Positions 57,435 through 64,000 of a stretch of 64,000 bases of DNA are shown in pieces. Within the stretch, counting starts at the first letter, position 1, and each line of letters opens with the position of its first letter. Under the pieces are notes generated by a model. It did no database searches. It saw only the letters and a list, made by a program, of their open reading frames with translations, and was not told where the DNA came from. Both the position numbers and the translations under genes were made by a program. Source of the DNA: Tessaracoccus sp. OS52 (GTDB lineage: Bacteria > Actinomycetota > Actinomycetes > Propionibacteriales > Propionibacteriaceae); the NCBI RefSeq assembly GCF_020687685.1, contig NZ_JAJEWM010000004.1, positions 182,686 to 246,685 of the forward strand, in the 5' to 3' direction.

Positions 57435-59561
57435 GTGCCCACTAAACAACCAGATCGGCGTCGTTCGTTGCAGAAACTCATCAAGAGCCCACTTGGGTGG
57501 TTGACCTGGATCATCCTCATCATCCTGATCTTCACCTTGGGTAGCCAAGTAGTGTCCTCGCTCGTCGGATACCAGCCAAAGCCGACGTCGGAGGTCCTCG
57601 CGCTGCTCGAGAGCGATGAGAAGCTCAAGGAAGTCGTCCTCATCGACGGCGAGCAGATGGTCCGGGTCACCAAGGACAACGGTGAGAAGGTCGAGACGGC
57701 CTGGGTCGGGAATCAGGTCGACGACATCGTCACCTTGCTGAACGAACGTCAGGCGGCCGGCACGCTGGAGTCCTGGGTGGCGCAGAATCCGAGCCCCGGA
57801 CTCCTCACCACCCTGCTCTACACAGGCCTGCCGTTCCTGCTGCTGGCCATCGGCTTCTTCTTCGTGATCCGCATGATGTCCAGCGGTGGTTCCGGCGGAC
57901 CGCTGTCCTTCGGGAAGTCCAAGGCCAAGCTGGCCAGCAAGGACACCCCCAAGTCCACCTTCGCCGACGTCGCGGGCGTCGACGAGGCGGTCGAGGAACT
58001 CCAGGAGATCAAGGAGTTCCTCGCCGAGCCCGCCAAGTTCCAGAAGCTGGGCGCGAAGATCCCCAAGGGCGTGCTGCTCTACGGCCCTCCCGGGACGGGC
58101 AAGACCCTGCTGGCCCGCGCCGTCGCCGGCGAGGCCGGGGTTCCCTTCTTCTCCATCTCCGGTTCCGACTTCGTGGAGATGTTCGTCGGTGTGGGCGCAT
58201 CCCGGGTTCGTGACCTGTTCGAACAGGCCAAGGAGGCTGCGCCGGCCATCGTCTTCATCGACGAGATCGACGCCGTCGGCCGCCACCGCGGCGCCGGCAT
58301 GGGTGGGGGCCACGACGAGCGCGAGCAGACGCTCAACCAGCTGCTAGTCGAGATGGACGGCTTCGACGTCCGCGGCGGCGTCATCCTGATCGCGGCCACC
58401 AACCGGCCCGACGTGCTGGACCCGGCCCTGCTGCGTCCCGGCAGGTTCGACCGCCAGATCTCCGTGGAGGCGCCGGACCTCGACGGCCGCGCGCACATCC
58501 TCGGCGTCCACGCCAAGGGCAAGCCGCTCACGCCCGACGTCGACCTGCGCTCCATCGCCCGCCGCACGCCCGGCTTCTCCGGCGCGGACCTGGCCAACGT
58601 CCTGAACGAGGCAGCCCTGCTGTCGGCTCGGCTGAACCTGGAGGCCATCGGGCAGGCGCAGCTCGACGAGGCCATCGACCGGGTCATCGCGGGCCCCCAG
58701 AAGCGCACCCGGCTGATGAACGACCGTGAACGCCTGATCACCGCCTACCACGAGGGTGGTCACGCTCTGGTGGCGGCCGCGATGCCCGGCAACGACCCGG
58801 TCCAGAAGGTCACGATCCTGCCGCGCGGCCGCGCCCTGGGTTACACCATGGTCATGCCCGACGCCGACAAGTACTCACAGACCCGTGGCGAGCTGCTGGA
58901 CCAGATGGCCTACATGATGGGCGGCCGCGCGGCCGAGGAACTGATCTTCCACGACCCGACCACCGGCGCCTCGAACGACATCGAGAAGGCCACCAAGGTG
59001 GCCCGGGCAATGGTCACCCAGTACGGCATGAGCGAGCGGATCGGCGCCGTCCAGCTCGGCGGCGGGGACTCGGAGCCCTTCATGGGCATGCGTGGCTCGG
59101 AGCCCAGCAAGGACTACTCGGAGCACAGCGCCGCCATCGTCGACGAGGAGGTGGCGAGGCTGATCCATGCCGCCCACCAGGAGGCATTCGACGTCCTGGA
59201 GGAGAACCGTGACGTCCTCGACGAACTCGTCCGCCAGCTGTTCGCCCGCGAGACGCTGAACAAGGCCGAGGTGGCCGAGGTGTTCAAGCCCCTGAAGCGC
59301 CGCGACAAGCGCCCGGCGTGGACGGGGTCGGACCTGCGCGTGCCCTCCAGCATCCCACCGGTCGAGGTGCCCCCGGCTCCGGACCGGCCCCAGGTCATCG
59401 GCCCGCCGTCGCAGCCGCCGGTGAACCCGGAGCACCCCGCACCGCCGACGCCGCAGCCCCCAGCCGGTCCCGGCTACGGTGCGGGCAACCCGGAGCCGCC
59501 CACGCCCGGGCCGGACTCCTGGGAACCGCCGCAGTGGCCCGCCCCGGGACCGAGGCGCTGA
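57435..59561 (+). CDS. ftsH: ATP-dependent zinc metalloprotease FtsH
   Basis: A 708-residue membrane-bound AAA+ protease that degrades unstable membrane and regulatory proteins. There are two N-terminal membrane segments ([19 protein letters not shown] and [19 protein letters not shown]). Walker A is GPPGTGKT (about 216-223), Walker [12 protein letters not shown], the second region of homology [21 protein letters not shown], and zinc site HEGGH (H439-H443). The C-terminus is a proline-rich tail of about 80 residues, as in other actinobacteria. GTG 57435 is preferred; TAATCT lies 4 nt upstream. Confidence 0.97.
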   Translation: MPTKQPDRRRSLQKLIKSPLGWLTWIILIILIFTLGSQVVSSLVGYQPKPTSEVLALLESDEKLKEVVLIDGEQMVRVTKDNGEKVETAWVGNQVDDIVTLLNERQAAGTLESWVAQNPSPGLLTTLLYTGLPFLLLAIGFFFVIRMMSSGGSGGPLSFGKSKAKLASKDTPKSTFADVAGVDEAVEELQEIKEFLAEPAKFQKLGAKIPKGVLLYGPPGTGKTLLARAVAGEAGVPFFSISGSDFVEMFVGVGASRVRDLFEQAKEAAPAIVFIDEIDAVGRHRGAGMGGGHDEREQTLNQLLVEMDGFDVRGGVILIAATNRPDVLDPALLRPGRFDRQISVEAPDLDGRAHILGVHAKGKPLTPDVDLRSIARRTPGFSGADLANVLNEAALLSARLNLEAIGQAQLDEAIDRVIAGPQKRTRLMNDRERLITAYHEGGHALVAAAMPGNDPVQKVTILPRGRALGYTMVMPDADKYSQTRGELLDQMAYMMGGRAAEELIFHDPTTGASNDIEKATKVARAMVTQYGMSERIGAVQLGGGDSEPFMGMRGSEPSKDYSEHSAAIVDEEVARLIHAAHQEAFDVLEENRDVLDELVRQLFARETLNKAEVAEVFKPLKRRDKRPAWTGSDLRVPSSIPPVEVPPAPDRPQVIGPPSQPPVNPEHPAPPTPQPPAGPGYGAGNPEPPTPGPDSWEPPQWPAPGPRR

Positions 59562-59562
59562 G

Positions 59563-60132
59563 ATGGCGGTGGACCACGCCCGCGTCGAGGCGGCCATCAG
59601 GGAGATCCTCATCGCCGTGGGGGAGGACCCGGACAGGGAGGGCCTGCGGGACACCCCCGCGCGGGTCGCGCGCTCCTACGACGAGCTCTACTCGGGGTTG
59701 GGCAAGGATCCTTCGGACCTGCTGGCGACAACCTTCGACATCTCCCACGACGAACTGGTGCTCGTCAAGGACATCGAGGTGACCAGCACGTGCGAGCACC
59801 ACCTGCTGCCCTTCGTGGGGGTGGCCCACGTCGGCTACATCCCCAGCCCGGACGGCCGGGTGACGGGCCTTTCCAAGCTGGCCCGGCTGGTCGACGTCTA
59901 CGCCCGCAGACCACAGGTGCAGGAACGGCTCACCACCCAGATCGCCGAAGCCCTGGTCGAACACCTGGGAGTCAGCGGCGTCATCGTCGTGATCGAGGCC
60001 GAGCACATGTGCATGACCATGCGCGGTGCCCGCAAGCCGGGCAGCAAGACCATCACGAGCGCAGTGCGCGGCCAGCTGCGCAACCCGGCCACGCGCGCCG
60101 AGGCCATGGGGCTGATCACCGGGGGCAAGTGA
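59563..60132 (+). CDS. folE: GTP cyclohydrolase I
   Basis: A 189-residue enzyme making dihydroneopterin triphosphate from GTP, the first step of folate synthesis. Zinc ligands are C77 and H80 (TCEHHLLPF) and C150 (EHMCMTMRG). [23 protein letters not shown] is the family signature. It starts 1 nt after the ftsH stop and overlaps folP by 4 nt. Confidence 0.97.
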   Translation: MAVDHARVEAAIREILIAVGEDPDREGLRDTPARVARSYDELYSGLGKDPSDLLATTFDISHDELVLVKDIEVTSTCEHHLLPFVGVAHVGYIPSPDGRVTGLSKLARLVDVYARRPQVQERLTTQIAEALVEHLGVSGVIVVIEAEHMCMTMRGARKPGSKTITSAVRGQLRNPATRAEAMGLITGGK

Positions 60133-60989
60133 CCGTGACGCTGGTCATGGGAGTGGTCAACGTCACCACCGACTCGTTCTCCGACGGCGGTCGCTACTTC
60201 GACGCCGACGCCGCCGTGCGGCACGGCCTGCTGCTGGCCTCGCAGGGCGCCGCGATCGTCGACGTCGGCGGTGAGTCCACCCGCCCCGGTGCCGAGCGTG
60301 TCCCGGCTGAGGAGGAACTCGCCCGCGTCGTCCCGGTGGTGCGGGCTCTCGCAGCGGAGGGAGTGGCGGTGTCGGTCGACACCATGCGGGCCAGCGTCGC
60401 GCAGGCCGCGATCGGCGTCGGAGCGGCAATCATCAACGACGTGTCCGGAGGCCAGGCCGACCCGGAGATCCTGCGCGTCGTGGCTGCCTCGGACGCCGAG
60501 TACGTCCTCATGCACTGGCGCTCCCATTCCGCCACGATGCAGCACGACACCCGGTACGACGACCTGGTCGCCGATGTGATCGCGGAGGTGGTCGCGTGCC
60601 GGGACGCCGCCGTCGCCGCCGGGATCCCGGCTGAGCGCATCATCCTGGATCCCGGGGTGGGGTTCTCGAAGACGTGGGACCAGAACTGGGAACTGCTCGC
60701 CGCGCTGGAGCGGTTCGCTGGGCTGGGCCATCGGCTGCTCGTCGGGGTGTCCCGCAAGCGATTCCTCGGCGAACTGCTTGGCGGGCGGGAGCCGTTGGGG
60801 CGCGATGCGGCCACGGCTGCAATCAGTACCTGGTGCGCGCTGATGGACGTTTGGGCGGTGCGCACCCATGAGGTGCCGAGCCAGCTGGACGCCATCCGCG
60901 TGGGGGAGCGGCTGCGGGCAGCACGGCTCAACCAGGCCCTCGAAGTACCCCCCAACCCGGGCCCCAGTGGCTCCGGGGGGTTGCTGTAG
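60129..60989 (+). CDS. folP: Dihydropteroate synthase
   Basis: A 286-residue enzyme joining p-aminobenzoate to the pterin. Signatures: [50 protein letters not shown], and [24 protein letters not shown]. The GTG at 60129 overlaps the folE stop; GTG 60135 is an alternative. Catalytic loops are intact, so this is the true FolP1 rather than a FolP2 paralogue. Confidence 0.96.
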   Translation: MTVTLVMGVVNVTTDSFSDGGRYFDADAAVRHGLLLASQGAAIVDVGGESTRPGAERVPAEEELARVVPVVRALAAEGVAVSVDTMRASVAQAAIGVGAAIINDVSGGQADPEILRVVAASDAEYVLMHWRSHSATMQHDTRYDDLVADVIAEVVACRDAAVAAGIPAERIILDPGVGFSKTWDQNWELLAALERFAGLGHRLLVGVSRKRFLGELLGGREPLGRDAATAAISTWCALMDVWAVRTHEVPSQLDAIRVGERLRAARLNQALEVPPNPGPSGSGGLL

Positions 60990-61028
60990 AGTCGCAACCG
61001 ATGACCGAGGAAATGGGGTGAGCACAGC

Positions 61029-61382
61029 TTGGACAGCATCACATTGACGGGTATCTCCGCCACCGGATTCCATGGCGTCCACCCGGAAGAACGCCGTGAC
61101 GGGCAGCTCTTCGTGGCGGACGTGGAACTGGGGCTGGACCTCGAAACCACCTCCGACGACCTCGCCGACACCGTCAGCTACTCAGAGATCGCTGAAGTGG
61201 TGGAGGGCGTGCTGACAGGTGTTCCCCACAACCTCATCGAAACCGTGGCCGGTCTCATCGCGGCGAAGTGTCTGGAGTACGACGAGCGGGTGCAGACGGT
61301 GCGCGTCACCGTCCACAAGCCGCAAGCGCCAGTCCGGCAGACCTTCGCTGACCTGTCCGTCACCATTACCAGGAGCAGATAA
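61029..61382 (+). CDS. folB: Dihydroneopterin aldolase
   Basis: A 117-residue aldolase releasing glycolaldehyde from dihydroneopterin. MDSITLTGISATGFHGVHPEERRDGQLFVADVEL is the family opening, and SYSEIAEVVEGVLTG with NLIETVAGLIA supplies the catalytic region. The start is a TTG with GGGGTGAG upstream; no in-frame ATG or GTG is nearby. It overlaps folK by one base (TAATG). Confidence 0.94.
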   Translation: MDSITLTGISATGFHGVHPEERRDGQLFVADVELGLDLETTSDDLADTVSYSEIAEVVEGVLTGVPHNLIETVAGLIAAKCLEYDERVQTVRVTVHKPQAPVRQTFADLSVTITRSR

Positions 61383-61945
61383 TGTCCAACGGCCCCCTTG
61401 ACATCGACGTTGACACCCTCGGCAACCTGCGACCCATTTCAAAGGTCGTGTTCAGCCTGGGTTCCAACCAAGGTGAATCGGCGCACATCCTGGCGGAGGC
61501 CGTGGAGTACCTGGCCGAGACGCCGGACCTCATCCTGGTGGACGTCTCGCCCGTGTACGAGACCAAGCTGGAGGGCGGGGGCCCCGACCAGCCGGATTTC
61601 CTCAACCTCGTGGTGGTCGCCGAATCGACGTTGGAACCGCTGACTCTGCTCGACCGCGCCCAGGCGATCGAGGAGAGCTTCGGCCGGGTACGGGACGTCT
61701 TCCACGGTCCCCGCACGCTGGACATCGACATCATCATGGTGGGCAAGCGCATCAGCGAGGAGGAACTGGAGCTGCCGCACCCGCACGCGCATGAGCGGGC
61801 CTTCGTGCTGGTTCCTTGGCTGGACATCGATCCCGACGGCGAGATCGCGGGCCATGGACGGATCGCAGAACTCGTCGAGGACGTCGACGCCTCGGGCGTG
61901 CGGCGGCGAGACGACATCGTCATCACCGCTCCCACCAGATTCTGA
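61382..61945 (+). CDS. folK: 2-amino-4-hydroxy-6-hydroxymethyldihydropteridine pyrophosphokinase
   Basis: A 187-residue enzyme (HPPK) that activates the pterin for FolP. VVFSLGSNQGESAHILAEAVEYL, VSPVYETKLEGGGPDQPDFLNLVV, and FHGPRTLDIDIIMVG plus LPHPHAHERAFVLVPWLDIDP are all present. The N-terminal 20 residues precede the usual start. It completes the folE-P-B-K operon. Confidence 0.95.
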   Translation: MSNGPLDIDVDTLGNLRPISKVVFSLGSNQGESAHILAEAVEYLAETPDLILVDVSPVYETKLEGGGPDQPDFLNLVVVAESTLEPLTLLDRAQAIEESFGRVRDVFHGPRTLDIDIIMVGKRISEEELELPHPHAHERAFVLVPWLDIDPDGEIAGHGRIAELVEDVDASGVRRRDDIVITAPTRF

Positions 61946-61991
61946 AGCGCCGTTGACCGAGCCCTCGAAGCCGTCCCGGCAGAAGCTGGGG

Positions 61992-62456
61992 ATGACCACT
62001 TTCCGGCAGATCGTCGTCGCCGCACTGGCCGGTGCGCTGATCGGCGCGTTCGTGCTCAGCATCTTCGACCTTTTCGAGGGCTTCCCGCCGGTGGTCCCCT
62101 GGACGGTGCCGGCCGTGCTCGTGGTCATGGCGGTGGCGGCGTGGATCTACTCCCGCGGGCTGTCGCGGCGGGTGGCCGACCGGACCGTCTCCGGCATTGA
62201 AGCCGTCCGCGCACTCGTCGTGGCGAAGTCCGCGATCATGACGGGTGCGGTGCTGGCGGGAATGCACGCCGTCTATGTCGGCCGCTGGGCTGGCCAGCTC
62301 TCGGCCGAGCAACCTGCCCAACGCGTACTGCTCGGGTCGGTGACGCTGGTCGCGGCGGTACTGTTCACCGGGGCTGGCCACCTCTTGGAGAAGGCCTGCG
62401 TCGCTCCCGATGACGATGACGAGGACGACGGCCCCGGCACCGAGTCGGGGGACTGA
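61992..62456 (+). CDS. DUF3180 family membrane protein
   Basis: A 154-residue membrane protein with four hydrophobic segments (IVVAALAGALIGAFVLSIF, VVPWTVPAVLVVMAVAAWIYS, ALVVAKSAIMTGAVLAGMHAVY, VLLGSVTLVAAVLFTGAGHLL) and an acidic tail. DUF3180 follows folK in most actinobacteria; function unknown. ATG 61992 gives the typical family N-terminus; a TTG at 61953 is in frame. Confidence 0.88.
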   Translation: MTTFRQIVVAALAGALIGAFVLSIFDLFEGFPPVVPWTVPAVLVVMAVAAWIYSRGLSRRVADRTVSGIEAVRALVVAKSAIMTGAVLAGMHAVYVGRWAGQLSAEQPAQRVLLGSVTLVAAVLFTGAGHLLEKACVAPDDDDEDDGPGTESGD

Positions 62457-62530
62457 TTTCCACAACACGCCGAGATATTCTCTGGCGCGGCGTTGCGTAC
62501 CTTGTCAGGGACTTCGGATAACCTTGCCCC

Positions 62531-63154
62531 ATGGCCGGTCGACATTCAGCAACCCCTTCCTCAGAACGCCGGATCGCGCTCACGATCCTCCTCGTCGGCA
62601 CCGTCGTCGCCGTGGCATCGATGCTCGGCGGCATCTGGATCGTCCGCGCCGGAGTGGTGCTCGCCGTCGCGATGGCCTTCACGGCCGCCACCTTGGCCTG
62701 GAAGCAACTGGAACGGGAACGTGAACTCCACAGCGAGGAGATCCGGGAACAGATCTCGGCCCGCGTCGCCCTCTCGGAGAAGCACCACGCGGACTCGGTG
62801 GCCATGATCGAGCGGTTCACCGCCCGGACCGACAACCTCAAGGCCGTCATCGTCACGCTCCGTCGCCAGCTCGGCGCGGCCAACGCAGAACTCAGCAGCA
62901 TGCGCGGCAACGCCGTCTGGTTGCGCGCTGAGGTGGCGGAACGCCAGGCCCGCATCGACGCACTGACCGCGAAGATCGCCGAGCTGGAGGCAGAACACAG
63001 CGAGAAGCTGGTACTCCTCCCGCGCCACGGCGCATCCGCATCGCTGCACCCGAGCGCCGACGACATCTGGGGCGAGGACGAGCACCCCACGATGGTTGAC
63101 CTCGCCAAGCTGCAGCTCGACGGCGTCCCCGAGCTTCGCAGCGACGCCGGCTGA
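62531..63154 (+). CDS. Membrane protein with cytoplasmic coiled coil
   Basis: A 207-residue protein: two adjacent membrane helices (IALTILLVGTVVAVASML, GIWIVRAGVVLAVAMAFTAATLAW), a charged coiled coil (about 60-160, LERERELHSEEIREQISARVALSEK and EVAERQARIDALTAKIAELEAEHSEK), and an acidic tail. A similar protein (Rv3604c-like, from memory) occupies this position after DUF3180 in mycobacteria. TAACCT ends 6 nt before the ATG, so it may be leaderless. Its stop codon opens the tandem repeat array downstream. Confidence 0.78.
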   Translation: MAGRHSATPSSERRIALTILLVGTVVAVASMLGGIWIVRAGVVLAVAMAFTAATLAWKQLERERELHSEEIREQISARVALSEKHHADSVAMIERFTARTDNLKAVIVTLRRQLGAANAELSSMRGNAVWLRAEVAERQARIDALTAKIAELEAEHSEKLVLLPRHGASASLHPSADDIWGEDEHPTMVDLAKLQLDGVPELRSDAG

Positions 63155-63556
63155 CCCGTACCTGAGCACGACGGAGCCATGGCGCCTCGCTGCGACGTCG
63201 GTTGAGCCCTATCACTTGGGCACGAGGGCGCCCCGCGCCCTCGCTGACAATGTCCGTTGATCAGATCACCTGGTCACACGGCGCTACAGCGCTCCGGCAC
63301 CTCGCTGCGACGTCAGCTGATCAGATCACCTGGGCACCTGGGCACCTCGGCGCCTGGCTGCAGCGTCGGTTGATGCGTATCACCTCGTCACACGGCGCTA
63401 CAGCGCTCCGGCACCTCGCTGCGACGTCAGCTGATCCCTGTCACTTGGGCACCTGGGCGCTTGGCTGCAACGTCGGTTGATGCTTATCACCTCGTCACAC
63501 GGCGCTACAGCGCTCCGGCGCCTCGCTGCGACGTCAGCTGATCCCTGTCACTTGGC
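63152..63556. repeat. Tandem repeat array beginning at the stop codon of the preceding gene
   Basis: Seven degenerate units and a partial eighth, each starting with TGA and ending GTC-x-GYT-like. Unit starts: 63152, 63203, 63258, 63318, 63371, 63432, 63478 and 63539; lengths 51, 55, 60, 53, 61, 46, 61 bp. Alternate units are more alike: TCACACGGCGCTACAGCGCT recurs exactly at 63274, 63388 and 63495, giving a higher-order period of 107-114 bp. The first unit boundary is the TGA stop of the gene at 62531, and the gene's last codons resemble the unit ends. No gene is believed here. Confidence 0.85.
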
Positions 63557-63563
63557 GCGACGC

Positions 63564-63690
63564 GGTCCCGAGTTGCGCAACCCCCGAAAGGGTCGGCTCG
63601 ACCTAGTCACACCACGGTCCCGAGTCCCGCACCCGCCCGGAAGGCGGGCCCGACCCAGGCACACCACGTCCCGAGTCCCGCCCCCCGGGG
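63564..63690. repeat. Second tandem repeat (about 52 bp, two full units and a part)
   Basis: Units begin GTCCCGAGT at 63565, 63617 and 63668. Each full unit contains a small hairpin with a different stem (ACCC/GGGT in the first, CCCGCC/GGCGGG in the second) at the same place, then TCACACCAC or GGCACACCAC. It follows the first array directly. Confidence 0.8.
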
Positions 63691-63718
63691 CATTCCGTTC
63701 ACCAGCGTTGTCGCTCGG

Positions 63719-63740
63719 CACCAGCCTTGTAGGGCTGGTG
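63719..63740. terminator. Hairpin, possible terminator
   Basis: A perfect 8-bp stem CACCAGCC/GGCTGGTG (63719-63726, 63733-63740) with a 6-nt loop. No T-run. No gene directly upstream on either strand, so its role is unclear. Confidence 0.5.
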
Positions 63741-63756
63741 GCGAGCAATAGCGCAG

Positions 63757-63796
63757 GGATGCGTGGGAGCGCTGGTGGATGCGTGGGAGCGCTGGT
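63757..63796. repeat. Perfect 20-bp tandem duplication
   Basis: GGATGCGTGGGAGCGCTGGT occurs twice without a gap (63757-63776 and 63777-63796). This is a recent duplication or slippage event near the IS end. Confidence 0.85.
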
Positions 63797-63881
63797 CGAC
63801 CGGTGGAGCGGGAGCTGGCGTCGTCGAAGGCGGTGGTGCGGGGTGCCGGACGCCGGGGGACGCGTCGTTGGTCGGTTTACC

Positions 63882-64000
63882 GGCTCTTCACAATCGAGGG
63901 TGTAGGTGGGGTCTGAAGCCGCCGGTCTCGAGTAGGGATCTGGCGATGTAGTTGGTGAGGTTGCGGAACCCGAGGGCGGAGCCGCGTAGGTGTTCGAGTC
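63882..64000 (-). mobile_element. End of an ISL3-like insertion sequence, cut by the window edge
   Basis: The transposase tail (63888-64000 minus) is preceded at its outer side by GGCTCTTCACAATCG (from 63882), which has the form of an ISL3-family terminal repeat (GGCTCTTC...). The other end and any 8-bp target duplication lie outside the window, so the boundary is tentative. Confidence 0.65.
63888..64000 (-). CDS. ISL3-family transposase, C-terminal fragment
   Basis: The last 36 residues of a protein entering from the right edge: LEHLRGSALGFRNLTNYIARSLLETGGFRPHLHPRL, then TGA at 63888-63890. The ending resembles actinobacterial ISL3 transposases (SRLEHLRG...ALGFRNLTNYIARxLLETGGF). The rest, including the DDE catalytic residues, lies outside the window, so I cannot say whether it is intact. 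Confidence 0.7.
   Translation of the reverse strand, partial: LEHLRGSALGFRNLTNYIARSLLETGGFRPHLHPRL

Larger units (their letters stand above)
63155..63881. other. Gene-free stretch: repeats and IS-adjacent sequence
   Basis: No convincing coding region is present. It holds the two tandem arrays, a hairpin at 63719-63740 and a 20-bp duplication at 63757-63796. In the last 85 bp (63797-63881), before the insertion-sequence end, I see no feature. Confidence 0.75.

Noticed and set aside
63152..63556. CRISPR array
   Set aside because: Units are contiguous and degenerate over their full length; there are no unique spacers, and no cas genes are near.
63202..63905. Short open frames across the repeat region
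   Set aside because: Their repeated WxxGATALRHLAATSAD-type peptides are produced by the tandem DNA repeat; there is no start signal and no family resemblance.

Overview
The window is one contiguous piece of a high-GC actinobacterial chromosome. The likely host is a member of the Propionibacteriaceae or a close relative; this is inferred from gene content and style, not proven. From memory, its backbone follows the Mycobacterium tuberculosis stretch Rv3681c-Rv3604c: WhiB, DUF4177, RidA, nth, TlpA, NUDIX, ssd-tadABC, a DUF1998 helicase, flp/tadE, topA, holB, ppa, dacB, DUF2342 protease, tilS, hpt, ftsH, folE-P-B-K and DUF3180.

Layout. 1-4.2 kb: WhiB tail, DNA repair and redox genes, then a minus-strand membrane protein and methyltransferase. 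4.3-8.0 kb: first half of a Tad pilus locus. 8.1-15.2 kb: alanine dehydrogenase, PutA and a helicase, which split the Tad locus. 15.3-16.4 kb: pilin and TadE/G-like genes. 16.4-27.4 kb: a methyltransferase, an ArsR/SRPBCC pair, topA, tmk, holB and a PSP1 protein. 27.4-38.4 kb: a secreted peptidase, a ROK regulator, tRNA-Thr, an amine oxidase and a MalT-like LuxR regulator upstream of two membrane proteins. 38.4-44 kb: a nuclease-like cassette, then a carbohydrate operon (GPH symporter, unclassified large protein, GH105). 44-50 kb: aldehyde dehydrogenase, amtB-glnB, SixA, a tRNA methyltransferase-like gene, two crcB genes and ppa. 50-63.2 kb: cell wall, tRNA modification, purine salvage, FtsH and folate biosynthesis. 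63.2-64 kb: tandem repeats and the end of an ISL3-like insertion sequence.

The most unusual signal is a three-part promoter, TTNTCCACA-N14/15-TGRCG-N17-ACCAGAGTG. It occurs four times with almost rigid spacing: before ssd-tadABC (4248-4302), before the pilin operon (15241-15294), and before two distant paralogues of an AbiEi-like/DUF559-like nuclease (39370-39424 minus; 53721-53774). In three of the four the start codon lies 6-7 nt after the CAGAGT element, so those transcripts are probably leaderless. Each nuclease gene is also enclosed by its own pair of near-identical 47-48 bp direct repeats, giving two cassettes of about 1.1 kb with the same layout (repeat, promoter, gene, repeat) in opposite orientations. 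I infer a shared regulon joining Tad pili, which in some actinobacteria take up DNA, with solitary mobile nuclease genes. I do not recognise this as a described system.
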